Below, in pieces: positions 33,489 to 43,675 of a stretch of 64,000 bases of DNA (position 1 is its first letter; the number at the start of each line of letters is the position of its first letter). Below the pieces are notes generated by a model that was not told where the DNA came from, did no database searches, and was given only the letters and a program-made list of their open reading frames with translations. Position numbers and translations under genes: made by a program. Source of the stretch: Aquatica leii (taxonomy: Eukaryota; Arthropoda; Insecta; Coleoptera; Lampyridae); NCBI GenBank assembly GCA_035610365.1, contig CM069432.1, forward strand, positions 28,892,354-28,956,353, in the 5' to 3' direction.

Positions 33489-34332
33489 TTAATTTAAAAA
33501 AAAACACTGAACACCCAACAACTGTCTAAGATGTTTAAATTTTACATGTAACAGTGGTTTTGTCAAAAGATCAGAGATTTGATCTTGGGTAGGTATATAT
33601 TCCAGTTGAAACTTGTTTTCTGCAAATTTCTCTCTAATGAGGTGATATTTGACATCTATATGTTTACTACGTTTATGGTATTCTGGATTCTTTATAAGCC
33701 TTATAGCACTCTGATTATCGATGAATAATATTGGCGGACTATCATCATTGTCGAGTACTAATAACTCATTTCTTAATAAATCTGACCAGAGCAACTCCTT
33801 TACTGATTCACTCGCTGTTACGTATTCTGCTTCAGTGGTTGATAGAGCCACACTTCTTTGCTTTTGTGATGCCCATGAAATAGGGATTGATCCAAGCTTT
33901 AAAACATATCCTGTAGTAGGTCTTCTTGTATTTATATCTCCAGCGTAATCAGCATCACTATATCCAGATAATTCTAAAGTTCTGCACTTGTTAACAAATA
34001 AAATACCATAATTAAAAGTTCCTTTGATATATTTATAAATTTTTTTTACTGCAATGAACTGTTGATGGTTTTTTAAGAAACTGACTAACACTACTGACTG
34101 AAAACATGATATCTGGTCTAGCAGCTATTGTTAGATACATTAAACAACCAACTGCTTCTCGGTAAGGTGCATTTAAATTTCCTTCATCTTCAGTCGTTTT
34201 TAAAAGTAATTGATCTATAGGAACCAAAACACATTTTGCATCAGTCATGTTGAATCTTTTTAACAATCGATTAACATAATTTTTTTGATGAACAGAAATA
34301 CTTCCATTTGTGAAATGTATTTGCAAACCCAA
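33489..34332 (-). pseudogene. Copia RT C-terminal part and RNase H
   Basis: Two overlapping frames. The upstream one (34033-34332) has MGLQIHFTNGSISVHQKNYV, LLKRFNMTDAKCVLVPID and AVGCLMYLTIAARPDIMFSV, the RT end of copia elements. The downstream one (33489-34091) has AVKKIYKYIKGTFNYGI, LELSGYSDADYAGDINTRRP, SIPISWASQKQRSVALSTTE and AEYVTASESVKELLW. It goes on to LFIDNQSAIRLIKNPEYHKR, SKHIDVKYHLIRE and DQISDLLTKPL. These are the full set of copia RNase H motifs, including the SDAD and DNQSAI acidic residues. A one-frame shift at about 34060 separates them. RNase H itself is uninterrupted and ends 8 bases from the 3' LTR. Confidence 0.92.
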
Positions 34333-34609
34333 AAAATAATCGAATTCAGTTCAATACATTTCTCATATAGCTAGGATTAATTTATAGTTTCTTCTTTTGC
34401 TTATAAAAATACAAGGATCTGCTTGGCTCATTTTTAGATTAAATTTCTGTAAAAATTCTGTAAATCTTTTATTCCAGCATCTAGGAGCATGTTTCAAACC
34501 ATATGAACTTCGTTGTAATTTACAGATTTTACGTGTTCCATCTTCGAATCCTAGAGGCTGTTTCATATAAATTTCCTCATTAATATTGCCATACAAAAAT
34601 GCTGTTTTT
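34333..34609 (-). pseudogene. Copia RT central part, right of the gypsy junction
   Basis: Minus-strand frame (open 34363-34596) reading TAFLYGNINEEIYMKQPLGF, KICKLQRSSYGLKHAPRCWN and QADPCIFISKRRNYKLILAI. This is the copia RT from the KTAFLNG block to just before the catalytic YVDD; the YVDD block falls in damaged sequence near 34340-34365. The portion before KTAFLYG is absent: the copia text resumes immediately after gypsy integrase text at about 34610. Roughly 90 bases of copia RT (from VVRFS to KTAFL) appear to be missing at this junction. Confidence 0.87.
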
Positions 34610-35418
34610 ATGCGTTCGGTGAAATCTTTTGATTTTACCGTTGCTTTGGGGATGATAAGGTGTTGTAAGTATATGTTGAATACCTAGTAAGTTAGTTAAA
34701 GCCTTGAATAGATATGAATCGAATTGTTTTCCACGATCAGTAGTTATCTTCCTCGGAATCCCGAATCGTAAAATCCAATTAAGATATAGTGTCTTGACGA
34801 TTGTTTCAGGGTCATATCTAGAATTGGGTATGCTTCTGGCCAACTCGAAAAACGATCAACACAGGTTAAACAATAAGAATAAGTATCGGATATAAGCAAC
34901 GGACCTATTATATAGATATTTATGTGTTCAAACCGATCACTAACATTTTCATATCTTCCAATACCACTTTTTGTATGTCTCCAGATTTTTGATTTTTGGC
35001 AAGCCACACTTGTGCGAAACCATAACCTAACATCTTGTGGTATAGATGGCCAAGTATATTTTGATTTTAATAATTTAACTGTCTTGTTGTTCCCCGGATG
35101 CGCGATATTGTGAATTAAGTAAAAAACTTGTTGTCGCATGTTTTTTGGAACGTAAAGTTTAAATTTGCCAGTTGAAATGTCAAAATATAAAGCTATATTT
35201 TTCTCTGGTATTTCTATTTCTACTAGTTTTAAAGAATATGTGGATGGTTGATTTAATAATAATTTCAATTCTTCATCTTTAGACTGTTCTTTCTGTATTT
35301 TGTTGTAGTCTAACGATGGCGTATCAATTGTTTCTATTCGAGACAGCATATCAGCTGCCATATTTTCATTACCGCAAACATGTCTAATATCAGTCGAAAA
35401 CTGTGAAATATAATCCAA
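34610..35418 (-). pseudogene. Gypsy integrase (and end of RNase H), truncated
   Basis: The frame 34744-35418 begins with the RNase H tail (FSTDIRHVCGNENMAADMLS) and passes a linker to the integrase zinc domain (HNIAHPGNNKTVKLL...CQKSKIW). The core follows: CLTCVDRFSSWPEAYPI has the first aspartate. A second frame (34580-34843) gives KITTDRGKQFDSYLFKALTN with the second aspartate and TTPYHPQSNGKIKRFHRT. In this family the last motif normally has glutamate as N-G-x-x-E-R; here lysine occupies that place, which would abolish strand transfer. Text turns into copia RT directly after HRT. A cysteine and a histidine of the zinc domain remain readable. Confidence 0.87.
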
Positions 35419-36526
35419 TTATCGAGCTCGAGCGGTTTGTGATCTATATATATCACAAAGGTTTTACCCTCTAGTAAATAACGAAAATATTTAATAAATT
35501 TGTAAATAGCCAGCAACTCTCGATCATACGTACTGTATTTACGTTGGGCATTATTTAATTTTTCCGAATGAAAACGTAATAGTTCAAGTTGATTTCCACT
35601 TAATTGATTTATCGTTGCACCAATGGCGACTTCCAAAGCGTCTACCATCTAGGTAATGGGCAAATCTGCTGGAAAACTCAACATTGTATAATTAATTACA
35701 TTATTTTTACAACCTTCAAATGCTTGTAGTAATTCTTCAGTCCAATTAATTTTGCTGTTTGTGGAAATCAATTGGTTCAATGGCGCTTGGTAAGTTGCTG
35801 CCGAACGGAGAAATGGTCTATACAAATTTATTACTCCAAGAAATCTTCTTAACGCTTTTAAAGTCTCCGGTGGTTTTAAATGTTTTATAACATTAATGCG
35901 ATCAAGAATAGGTTGTATACCATCGAGTGTTATATGATATCCAAGAAAATCGATTTGTGTTGAGCCAAATATACATTTAGATACGTTTATAGTGATAGAG
36001 AATTCGTTTAAACGACTTTTTCAAAATGAACCAAATGTTCCTCTATTGAATCCGATGCTATCAAAATATCGTCTAAGTAGCTGAAACAAAAGTTGAAATG
36101 ACCAAGAATTTGATGTATGAATCTTTGAAAAGTCTGGGCCGCGCTGCATAATCCGAATGGCATAACCAGAAATTCAAATAGACCGAAAGGTGTAATGATT
36201 GCCGTCTTCTCGATATCTTTTTGATCTACAGGAACTTGATTATATGCTCGAATGATGTCTAGTTTTGTAAATATCTTTTTCTTGTCTAAAAACTATGTTA
36301 AATGTCTTATGTGTGGTAAAGGATAGCGATCAGGAATTGTAATAGAATTTAGTTTTCGTAAGTCTCCACAAGGTCTCCAATCATTATTCTTCTTTGGCAC
36401 TATATGTAGTGGACTAGACCATGAACTTTTTGATGGTCGGCATATTCCCTGATCGAGCATGATTTGAAGTTGTTGTTTAGCGATTTTTAACTTATCTGGT
36501 GCTAACCTTTGAGCTTTTGCAAACAC
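35334..36526 (-). pseudogene. Gypsy RT and RNase H, broken
   Basis: The frame 36293-36526 has the RT start: LQIMLDQGICRPSKSSWSSP, LHIVPKKNNDWRPCGDLRKL and NSITIPDRYPLPHI. After a stop, the palm continues (FTKLDIIRAYNQVPV with the motif-A aspartate; KTAIITPFGLFEFLVMPFGL; the catalytic SYLDDILIA near 36080). The thumb lies at about 35900-36020. RNase H appears in 35334-35648 (KYSTYDRELLAIYKFIKYFR, YLLEGKTFVIYIDHKPLE), and after DHKPL part of the domain is deleted before LDYISQF. Both RT aspartate motifs are intact. Stops and frameshifts disable the gene. Confidence 0.9.
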
Positions 36527-36606
36527 AGGTGGTCCTTAAGTATCTATAGTGTATGTAACACCATGATTATTATCTTTACACAAATTCACAAACTGATTAT
36601 TTGAAA

Positions 36607-37386
36607 TTAGTTTGGTGATTTCTGGATTTTACCGAATGTAAAGTGATACCAACAATAATTTCCAGATTTGTTAAATCGCGAAGAAGATTTATCACGACTG
36701 TTCGGTAAACGACTGAAATTTCGCGACGGTGTACGACTGTAACTTCGCGATCGATACTCCATTTTCAAAAAAATTATTTCGAATGACAGTTGTTCAATCT
36801 GTCGTTGCAAAAGTTGAATTTAGTTGTTTGCATTGGTGTTATTAGCTTCTGAAACTGAATTTATGATTGGCATTTCCGTAACCTCCATGATTTTGTGCGC
36901 CATAATTGCTAGTTTATTAAGATCATCTTCAATTGTCGATAGAATAGCCTGGGTTTGAGCTGGTAAACCATTTATCCATAACGACCTTAAAAAATCATCA
37001 GCAAGCTTATTTTCGGCTAAATTTCGCATCTCACGAAGCACCTCCGATGGCTTTTTATTATCGAACTGCATACCCGTTAATAGTTTTTTAATTTTTTGAT
37101 TTTCCGAGTCTACAAACTGTTTAATTAAGCGGTTCTTTAATGTCAAATATTTGTCATCTTTTGGCGAAATTTTAACGATATCACTCACCTATGATATAAC
37201 ATCGCTTTCTATTACAGAAACCACATTAAAATACTTAGTTGAATCTTGTGTTATATTTAACGTTGTGAACTGCGCTTCTATCTGATTAAGCCATAACTCA
37301 GGATCTAATCGCCAAAAAGGTAGAAATTTAACACTAACCTTTGCAATTTCGAATGATTGATTTGTTGTATTATTGCCAGCATTCAT
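36607..37386 (-). pseudogene. Gypsy gag, broken
   Basis: Three consecutive minus-strand frames. 37189-37386 starts with a natural-looking ATG (MNAGNNTTNQ, VKFLPFWRLDPELWLNQIEA), typical of the gag N-terminal region in many insect gypsy elements. 36820-37188 continues (YLTLKNRLIKQF, LLTGMQFDNKKPSEVLREMR, FLRSLWINGLPAQTQAILST). 36607-36810 is arginine/serine-rich (RSYSRTPSRNFSRLPNSRDK) and then CWYHFTFG, where insect gag has a CWYH-type motif. There is a single stop between the first two and a frame change before the third. This shell protein would package element RNA. Confidence 0.85.
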
Positions 37387-37469
37387 TTTTTATGATGTTG
37401 GTCTGTTGGGTTATATTTGTTGATTGCCTTATGTTATATAAGAATTTCTTCAGAATTATCGGGGTCACC

Positions 37470-37640
37470 AATTTGTATTGTAAGGTTCAAGTCTTCATAA
37501 CGATTATTTAATAAAGTTTATACAACTAAATATTAATTTTTTAATTACACTAACAAAAACTTGACAAGTCATTATGTTGTTAAGGAAACCTTTCATTATT
37601 ATAAAATATTTAAACAGTTGTTTTAAAGGTAGTTAGAAGA
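37470..37640 (-). repeat. Candidate gypsy 5' LTR and primer-binding site
   Basis: On the minus strand, a TTGGTGACCCCGATAATT stretch at about 37461-37478 looks like a primer-binding site (TGG start) and directly follows CCTTACAATACAA, a plausible LTR end. The LTR would run from about TGTTTAAATATTTT near 37618 to about 37479. No 3' partner exists in the window, so the limits are unproven. Confidence 0.5.
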
Positions 37641-37643
37641 TCT

Positions 37644-38192
37644 TTATAAACTAAATCTAACAACCGGACTAAAAGTTTCTTTATAATCTATATCATACAC
37701 CTGAGTGAAACCTAACACAACAAGTCTTGCTTTATATCGATCAATTGTATTATCAACTTTTTCTTTAATTTTAAAAACCCATTTATTGTCTATAATTTGT
37801 CTATCTAAAGGTGCGTCTACTAATGTCCAGGTATTATTTTGTAATAGTGATTCTATTTCTTCTATCATTGCTTTCTTCCATTCCACAACTTTATCCGAAA
37901 TTATCGCATCATTATATAAAACAGGTTCAACAGTATCTGCCATATAAGCTTCTGCATAATCTAAATAACGCAAGGGTACTTTTAAATTTTGGCGCGGTCT
38001 TAATTTTCTTTGAGGTATTTCCAAAGTTTCTTCAATAACTACATGATCTTTATCTCTTTCAGTATCAAGAACCACAACACATTCCTTCTCTGTTTCTTTG
38101 TTATTAGTCTGATTAAAAATTTTAGAATCTTTTTCATTCGAGTCCTTGTTATCTAACGTTAATTCTTCCATAAATATGACATCTCTAACCAA
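37644..38192 (-). pseudogene. Copia RT N-terminal part, left of the gypsy
   Basis: The frame carries an acidic and lysine-rich spacer (EKDSKIFNQTNNKETEKE), LEIPQRKLRPRQNLKVPLRY and AEAYMADTVEP, then the RT start typical of copia: WKKAMIEEIESLLQNNTWTL, DNKWVFKIKEKVDNTIDRYK and ARLVVLGFTQVYDIDYKETF, ending SPVVRFSL at the junction with the gypsy element. It overlaps the integrase frame by about 30 bases at its start, so a frameshift lies near 38160-38190. RT continues beyond the insertion at 34609 and below. Confidence 0.9.
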
Positions 38193-38893
38193 TTTAATTT
38201 TTTTTTCATCTGGAATCCATATCTGATAACCTTTTGTCTCATTACTGTATCCAACAAAAAATCCTTTGAATCTAATTTATACCTTTTTTGTTTAGGGATA
38301 TGAACAAAAACTTCTGTTCCAAAGATTTTTAAATAATTAATCTTTGGTGGTTTCCCATACCATAATTCATAAGGCGTTTTATCTTTAATCGAGCTCGTTC
38401 CGGTTAGATTAATTGTATAGACAACAATATTTACTGATTTTGCAAAAAACTTCTTATCCATTTGTTTAGCATGTAATAAAGTCCGAGCTGCTTCCATAAT
38501 TGTTCTCATATCACGCTCACCCGTACCACTCTGTTGCAGAGTGTACGGTATCGTCTTTTGATGTAAAATATGGTGTTTATAAACGATCTCTACGACATCG
38601 TGATTTACGATTTCTGTTCCGTTATCACTGCGAATTACCTTTACATCATATCCAGTATCTCTTTCAATCTCATACAGAAATTCCTTTAATTTTAGTTTAG
38701 CCTCAGATTTGTTTGCCATAACGAACACTCTCTTATAATGAGAATAAACATCTTTGAAGAAAATAAAATATCTGGATTCACCATATGATGTCACTTCCAT
38801 TGCTCCACATAAATCTATATGAACAAGTTCTCTTGGCTTAGATACTGTATGTTCACTTAACAGAAATGGTAATCTATGTTGTTTCCCCCTCAT
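38159..38893 (-). pseudogene. Copia integrase
   Basis: Integrase core: ELVHIDLCGAMEVTSYGESR gives the first aspartate, YDVKVIRSDNGTEIVNHDVV the second, and TLQQSGTGERDMRTIMEAAR the glutamate (in the GERD position). All three catalytic acids are therefore kept. The downstream GKPP-type copia block (YELWYGKPPKINYLKIFGTE) and KRYKLDSKDFL follow. The zinc domain belongs to the preceding frame at 38930-39172. The reading frame is uninterrupted for 244 codons. Confidence 0.92.
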
Positions 38894-38929
38894 GCATGCT
38901 TCACAGAAGAAATTGCTGTCATCTATAAA

Positions 38930-39172
38930 TTAAATGTTGAGAGCTCTTAATGTTTTTCGGACACTAGTTACATTTTGGTGCGCCAAACGCTGATGCCACA
39001 ATAGCAATGTGCTTTTCTCTATTATATGAGCTTCGTGACTTATTTCCGGTTTCACAACTTTAAATACAAGCTGAAAAAGTTTCTTCTGGCGTACTCCCAC
39101 TGCAACAATACTTCCATTTTGTATAAACTGACACCCATCTCTATTTGATACCATTTTTAATCCTTTATCCAT
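38930..39172 (-). pseudogene. Copia GAG-pre-integrase domain
   Basis: The frame includes LKMVSNRDGCQFIQNGSIVA and LLWHQRLAHQNVTSVRKTLR, the histidine-containing part of the integrase zinc domain (W-H-x-R-L-x-H). A stop at about 38929 (TAA before the DSNFFCEACMRG-like text, which supplies the two cysteines) and another at about 39180 separate it from integrase and protease. Those two breaks are the only obstacles between adjacent domains here. Confidence 0.85.
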
Positions 39173-39183
39173 TGCTGCACCCG

Positions 39184-40254
39184 TTAAAAAAAATTTAATT
39201 TTATTTCCGGTACATAAAGAACGTCAGCCAAGTATTTATACAGCCATCTTCCATCTGCAAAAGAGAGAATATCAATATTTCCAGAGCCATATGTATTAAT
39301 GTTACTTCCATTTCCAATGCGAACTGACATAGGTTCTGGAAATTCTCTATAATCACGAAACCATTGTAGTTGATTTGACATATGATCACTTGTTCCCGAA
39401 TCAGCACACCAAGCCTTTGCATCATTTTGTATTTTAAAATTTCCTCCGATAAATGCATCCTTAGATGAATTCTGTTTTCGTTCATTTGTTTCTTTCTCTT
39501 TCTTCAACCTAAATCTACATTCTTTTAACCAATGACCAGGTTTCTTACAATAGTAACATACATTTTGTTTGCGATGATTATTTTGTCGATTTCTATCATG
39601 TGAACCTTTTTGTAATGCAATATTTTTCAAAACTAACGCAGTGACATCTTCAACTTTACTTTGCAATTTCAATCTGGATTCTTTCATAATCAACCTACAT
39701 ATCAAATTTTCTAGAGTTCGTTTCTCCTTTGGTGTAAATTCCCAAGCGCTAAAGAAATGATTGTATGAAGATGATAAAGTTATTAATATTTTAGTCATAA
39801 GCATGGAATTAGAAATTCTTTCTCCCATTTGGCTTAGTTGAGTTACTAAGGTTTCAAGTTTTGAAATATGCATAGCAATATCATCTTCTTCAGATTTCTT
39901 ATAATCATAAAATTTCTTTTGGAGAAGGTGTAAACTAGAATCTGATCTTTGTTCATACACTGAAACTAACTTTGTCCACATTTCCTTAGCAGATTCACAA
40001 TTCATAATCAAAAGCATTGATTTCTTACCTAGCGTTGTTACTATTACTTTCTGTGCTTTTGCATCATTTTTCTTCCAAACTTTAAGTAGCTTGTTATAGT
40101 TTTCAATTGCTTCTACATTTTGATTATTGACCAATGTCGGTTTTGTTTCTTTGCCATTAACTACTTCAAACAATTCATAAGCATTAAGAATTATTCGAAT
40201 TTGAAACTGCCATTGAGTCCAGCTATCATCTTCCAGTGTTGTCACGTTTAACAA
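39184..40254 (-). pseudogene. Copia gag and protease
   Basis: A 356-codon frame. The first ~200 residues are copia gag (UBN2-like): DDSWTQWQFQIRIILNAYEL, SAKEMWTKLVSVYEQRSDSS, LHLLQKKFYDYKKSEEDDIA and ERISNSMLMTKILITLSSSY. A single zinc knuckle CYYCKKPGHWLKEC follows at about residues 234-247 after a basic HRKQN stretch. The aspartic protease starts with WCADSGTSDHMSNQ (catalytic D-S-G). The frame ends LNFF just before a break. The ATG at 40254 is inside gag; the true start is likely upstream between the primer-binding site and this point, but a stop blocks a simple extension. Confidence 0.9.
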
Positions 40255-40311
40255 CTCGCTTTCTATATTGTATTATAAAGTTAATAACTTACAGTTATAG
40301 TTACAGCAATT

Positions 40312-40325
40312 CTGGGCCCATAACC
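40312..40325 (-). other. Copia primer-binding site (internal tRNA-iMet type)
   Basis: On the minus strand GGTTATGGGCCCAG directly follows the 5' LTR. It is complementary to the anticodon stem-loop region of initiator tRNA-Met, the primer site used by Drosophila copia, which employs a 5' half-tRNA. Confidence 0.88.
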
Positions 40326-40533
40326 TGTTAATAATTGGCGATATTATAAATAACTTCTTGCAATAATAAACTTGTTAATACAATATTATATTTAACTACT
40401 TGCAATTATATTAATGACAAAACTCACAATGACAAAACGAAACATAGAATATCTGTTTTTAAATTAACTTTTTTAAGTAACTATGGTAATAAATAATTCC
40501 AGATGTTACATTTTCAATTAACTATTCTTTACA
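40326..40533 (-). repeat. Copia 5' LTR
   Basis: 208 bases with TG...CA ends on both strands (plus strand TGTTAATAATTGG to TATTCTTTACA). It matches the 3' LTR at 33316-33480 except for a 44-base segment missing there and about ten substitutions over the aligned part. Confidence 0.9.
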
Positions 40534-40538
40534 TTTAT

Positions 40539-41380
40539 TAGTAAACTCATGAAAATTACAACTTTTAAATTAAGAAATCAACTGAAATAAAAGTTAACAT
40601 CGCGCAAATGAGTTTGTAAATTAATAAAAATTTCTTAAAATACGACAACAATAAATGTAAGAGCCTAATAACCGTTTCAAGTGATAAATAATTCCAAAAA
40701 TTTAAGAAAAATAAATTCTTTCATCGTTTCTTATAAATTCTTTCAATTGTACTTTCGTCGTTCATCAACAATTCTACTGCTATAAGTTTTTGTAACCGCT
40801 TATCAGAAACTTCTACAAACTATTGTAACAAAGTAAAGTATACAACAAGTATGTAGTTTTTGCTAACTTTTTGTTTTGAAAAAACTTTATTAATTACTTA
40901 TATTTACAAAGTTTTTGTTTAGAAAATGTTTCCAGACTAGTTGAGACTAAACTAATTTTTTTAAGAGTTTGTTCACCTTTTGTATATATTTTTAAATATT
41001 CACATTGTTTAACTATATTCTTGATTATTAGAAAAAAAGATTAACTACAACAAAAGGAATAAGAATTATTTTTTCAGAAATAATTTTTAGTGAGAAATTG
41101 AGTCGAAAAATATAGCAAATATTATATAATAAATTAAGAAATACGACGGGCACTGATAAAGTTTACGGAAAATATTAATTAAAACACAAATTACGTTATG
41201 TATTTTGTTTTACTGTTTCTCAAAATACTTTTTTTTTAAAAAGTCAATCTTCAAAACAGATTTTCCAATCTGAGCAAAGTACTTCCAAAACTTTTAATTG
41301 AGAAAAACGCTCTTCACGCATTTTATTGTTGAATTAAGAAAATATTAAAATATTTTATGTTATAACTTTTTTTATGTACT
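40539..41380. other. No gene recognised
   Basis: Very AT-rich spacer between two copia elements of opposite orientation. No supported coding segment. Confidence 0.5.
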
Positions 41381-41598
41381 GTGTATATAACATGAAAGAA
41401 GGATAGATATAGAGAGATCGATGACATTGGATGTGGTTGTAATTCACTAGGCAAAAAAAATAAATGTTAAATGTATTGTTAAAGTGTCTTATTCAAAAAT
41501 GAATAAAGTAACAGATTATGGGCCTAGGAGGCAAACAGTAAAAACCAAAATTTCGATTCGTAATTAGAATTTTAAGTTTAAAAAGACATTTAAAAATG

Positions 41599-42536
41599 GC
41601 AAGTCATCTAAGCTTACCGCAATTATCTGCAGACAATTTCGGCAATTGAAAATTCAGAATTAAAATGTTGTTAAAAGAGAAGCAAGTTCAAGAAGCTTTA
41701 AACAAAACGGTAGAAGATTTTAAGACTGAACAACAAAAAGGAGATGTCTTAGTTAAAGATGTAAAAGCAAAATTGTACAATGTATCACCGATAAACATTT
41801 AGACTTAGTAAAGGATGCAAGAACGACAACAAGGAAGAAGTGTTCGAAAGAAAAAGTGTGTTTACTAAACTGTATCTGAAGAAGAAACAATTGTCTATGA
41901 AGTATGTTGGAAGTGAAACATTGGAAGATCATTTCTTGAAGTTTGATATCTTAATTCGTAAACCAGAAAATACAGGTTTGAAAGTGGAGGAAGTAGACAG
42001 AGTTTGTCATTTGCTATTGACAATAAGTGATCATTATAATACAGTGATAGCACAATCGAAACTCTTAAAAAAGATGTCTTGATGGAATTTGTAAAAGGTC
42101 GCTTACTGAAGAAGAATTAAAAAATGGCGATACGAAAAGTGTGTCTTTAAGTAAAGTATCCTTCCAAGCATCAAAAATAAATTGTCACTACTGTGGCAAG
42201 GTGGCACATAAAATAGCAAATTGTTGGTTGAAGAGAAATAGCCGTGGAGGAAGGGGTTATCTTAGAAGAAGAAGGTTTAGTCGTGGTCATTATGAAATTC
42301 AAGGTCAAAGTAGCAGTTATATAAGTCCAAATCGAACAGAAAAAAATATTTCATTTGTAGCTTTAAATGTTGAAATTGATAATGATAATTTTTCTATTTT
42401 AGATTCGGAAGCAACAAATCATTTAGTTGTAAAGAGTATTGAAAAATATATGACAGATGTAGAGGTTTTGCCTAAGGAAGTAAACATTAAAACATCAGAT
42501 GGAAATATGATAACAAAAAAAAACAGGAAAATTTAA
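41599..42536 (+). pseudogene. Copia gag and protease start, broken
   Basis: It begins with ATG at 41599 (MASHLSLPQLSADNFGN, then a stop where tryptophan is usual in the N-x-W motif) and IKMLLKEKQVQEAL. The frame 41840-42082 gives KLYLKKKQLSMKYVGSETLE and DHFLKFDILIRKPENTG, then CHLLLTISDHYNTVI. The frame 42141-42536 has the zinc knuckle CHYCGKVAHKIANC after KVSFQASKI and an arginine-rich RGYLRRRRFSRGH stretch. It ends with the protease start ILDSEATNHLV, where the catalytic D-S-G reads D-S-E, so the protease is probably inactive. Frames break at about 41790, 42082 and 42536. Confidence 0.87.
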
Positions 42537-43624
42537 TTGTCAGATATATAAAATATCTATTCAAGCATTAATAGTATCAGATATGAAAAACAATTTATTG
42601 TCTTTTGCTAAGTAACTGGATCAAGGTCATAGCATTTGGTCTAAACACAACTGTGTCACCATTAAGGGAAAAAAATTAAATTTTTTTGTAAAAGAACGGC
42701 TAATAATTTGTTTACTTTAAAAATTGATCCTTTGATTGAAAATAATACTAATACTTATTAAGCTCCTCAGAAGATTTTAACATATGGCATCGTAGATTAG
42801 GGCATCTTAATAAAAAAAAGACTTTGAGGGTTACCATACAGCGAAAAGAAGTGTATGCAAGAAAAAGCAAAAAGAAATCCATTCAAAAAGTGTCAAAAAC
42901 GTACAAAGAAAATTAATTCATTCCGTTGTAAGTGGACCAATCAATCCCTCAACACTAAACAATAAAAGTACATCCAAGTTATACTTGACGATTATTCACA
43001 TTTTTTTATTATTAGGTTACTAAAAAATAAAAATAAATCGGAAGAAAATAAAAACGCAGCATAAGAACAAGACAAAAAGGTTAAGAATGGATAATGAAGG
43101 CGAATTTGTAGGAAACGCATTTAAAAACTATTTTAAGACAATGGGCATCATTTAGAATATACAATGAGCAAAATAGGAAATCGGAGAGAATGAATCTTAC
43201 ACTCATGGATAAGTTTGCAGAAACTATTCTGCTAAGACATTTGTGGAGTGAAGCAGTGCAGTGCTTAGGCTATGAATTAAACGGATCTCCTTTGAGTGCA
43301 ATTGAAAATAAAACTCCAACAAAAATTTGGTAAGAAAACTTGGATATTTCAAAATTGAGAGTGTTTGGATGCCAAGCTTGGGTAATAAAACTCCAAAAAG
43401 AAAACAAATTGGAACCAAGAGCAAAACAGATGATTATGGTTGGTTATTGTGGAGGTGGTTATCGTTTATGGAATCCAATAGAAGATGAAATCGTAAATTC
43501 CAGAGATGTCACTTTTGATGAAGAGCAGATAGGAATTGGAATTAAAGAAAACGGCATTAAGAAGTGCAATGTAAAGAAAGTGAGAATCATCAAAAAGACG
43601 AAGAAAATAAAGAAAATGAGGTAA
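42537..43624 (+). pseudogene. Copia integrase, badly decayed
   Basis: Pieces in changing frames: a pre-integrase H-x-R-L-G-H stretch near 42787 (WHRRLGHLN), LRMDNEGEFVGNAF near 43080 (second aspartate), and the region before the second half with much deletion. The later part (43340-43624) is open and matches the copia integrase end: KLRVFGCQAWVIKLQKENKL, AKQMIMVGYCGGGYRLWNPI and VNSRDVTFDEEQIG. No uninterrupted catalytic core remains. Confidence 0.8.
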
Positions 43625-43675
43625 AAGTACAAGAGCATGAAAATCAAGAAATAAAAGAAAAAACAACTACAAGGA

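Larger units (their letters stand above)
34610..37630 (-). mobile_element. Ty3/gypsy element nested in copia, 3' part lost
   Basis: Minus-strand Ty3/gypsy with a candidate 5' LTR and PBS (about 37470-37620), gag, RT, RNase H and integrase up to the core. It stops abruptly inside integrase at about 34610 with no C-terminal domain and no 3' LTR. The other side abuts copia RT at about 37640. The insertion therefore occurred in copia RT and was later shortened by a deletion that removed the gypsy 3' end along with some copia sequence. Confidence 0.87.
33316..40533 (-). mobile_element. Copia-family LTR retrotransposon, with nested gypsy
   Basis: A Ty1/copia element on the minus strand with two LTRs (40326-40533 and 33316-33480), a primer-binding site, gag, protease, integrase, RT and RNase H in copia order. 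A Ty3/gypsy element is inserted in RT (about 34610-37630). Flanking 5-base words GTTAT (33311-33315) and TTTAT (40534-40538) differ by one base and could be a mutated target duplication. Without the gypsy, the element would be about 4.2 kb. Confidence 0.9.
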
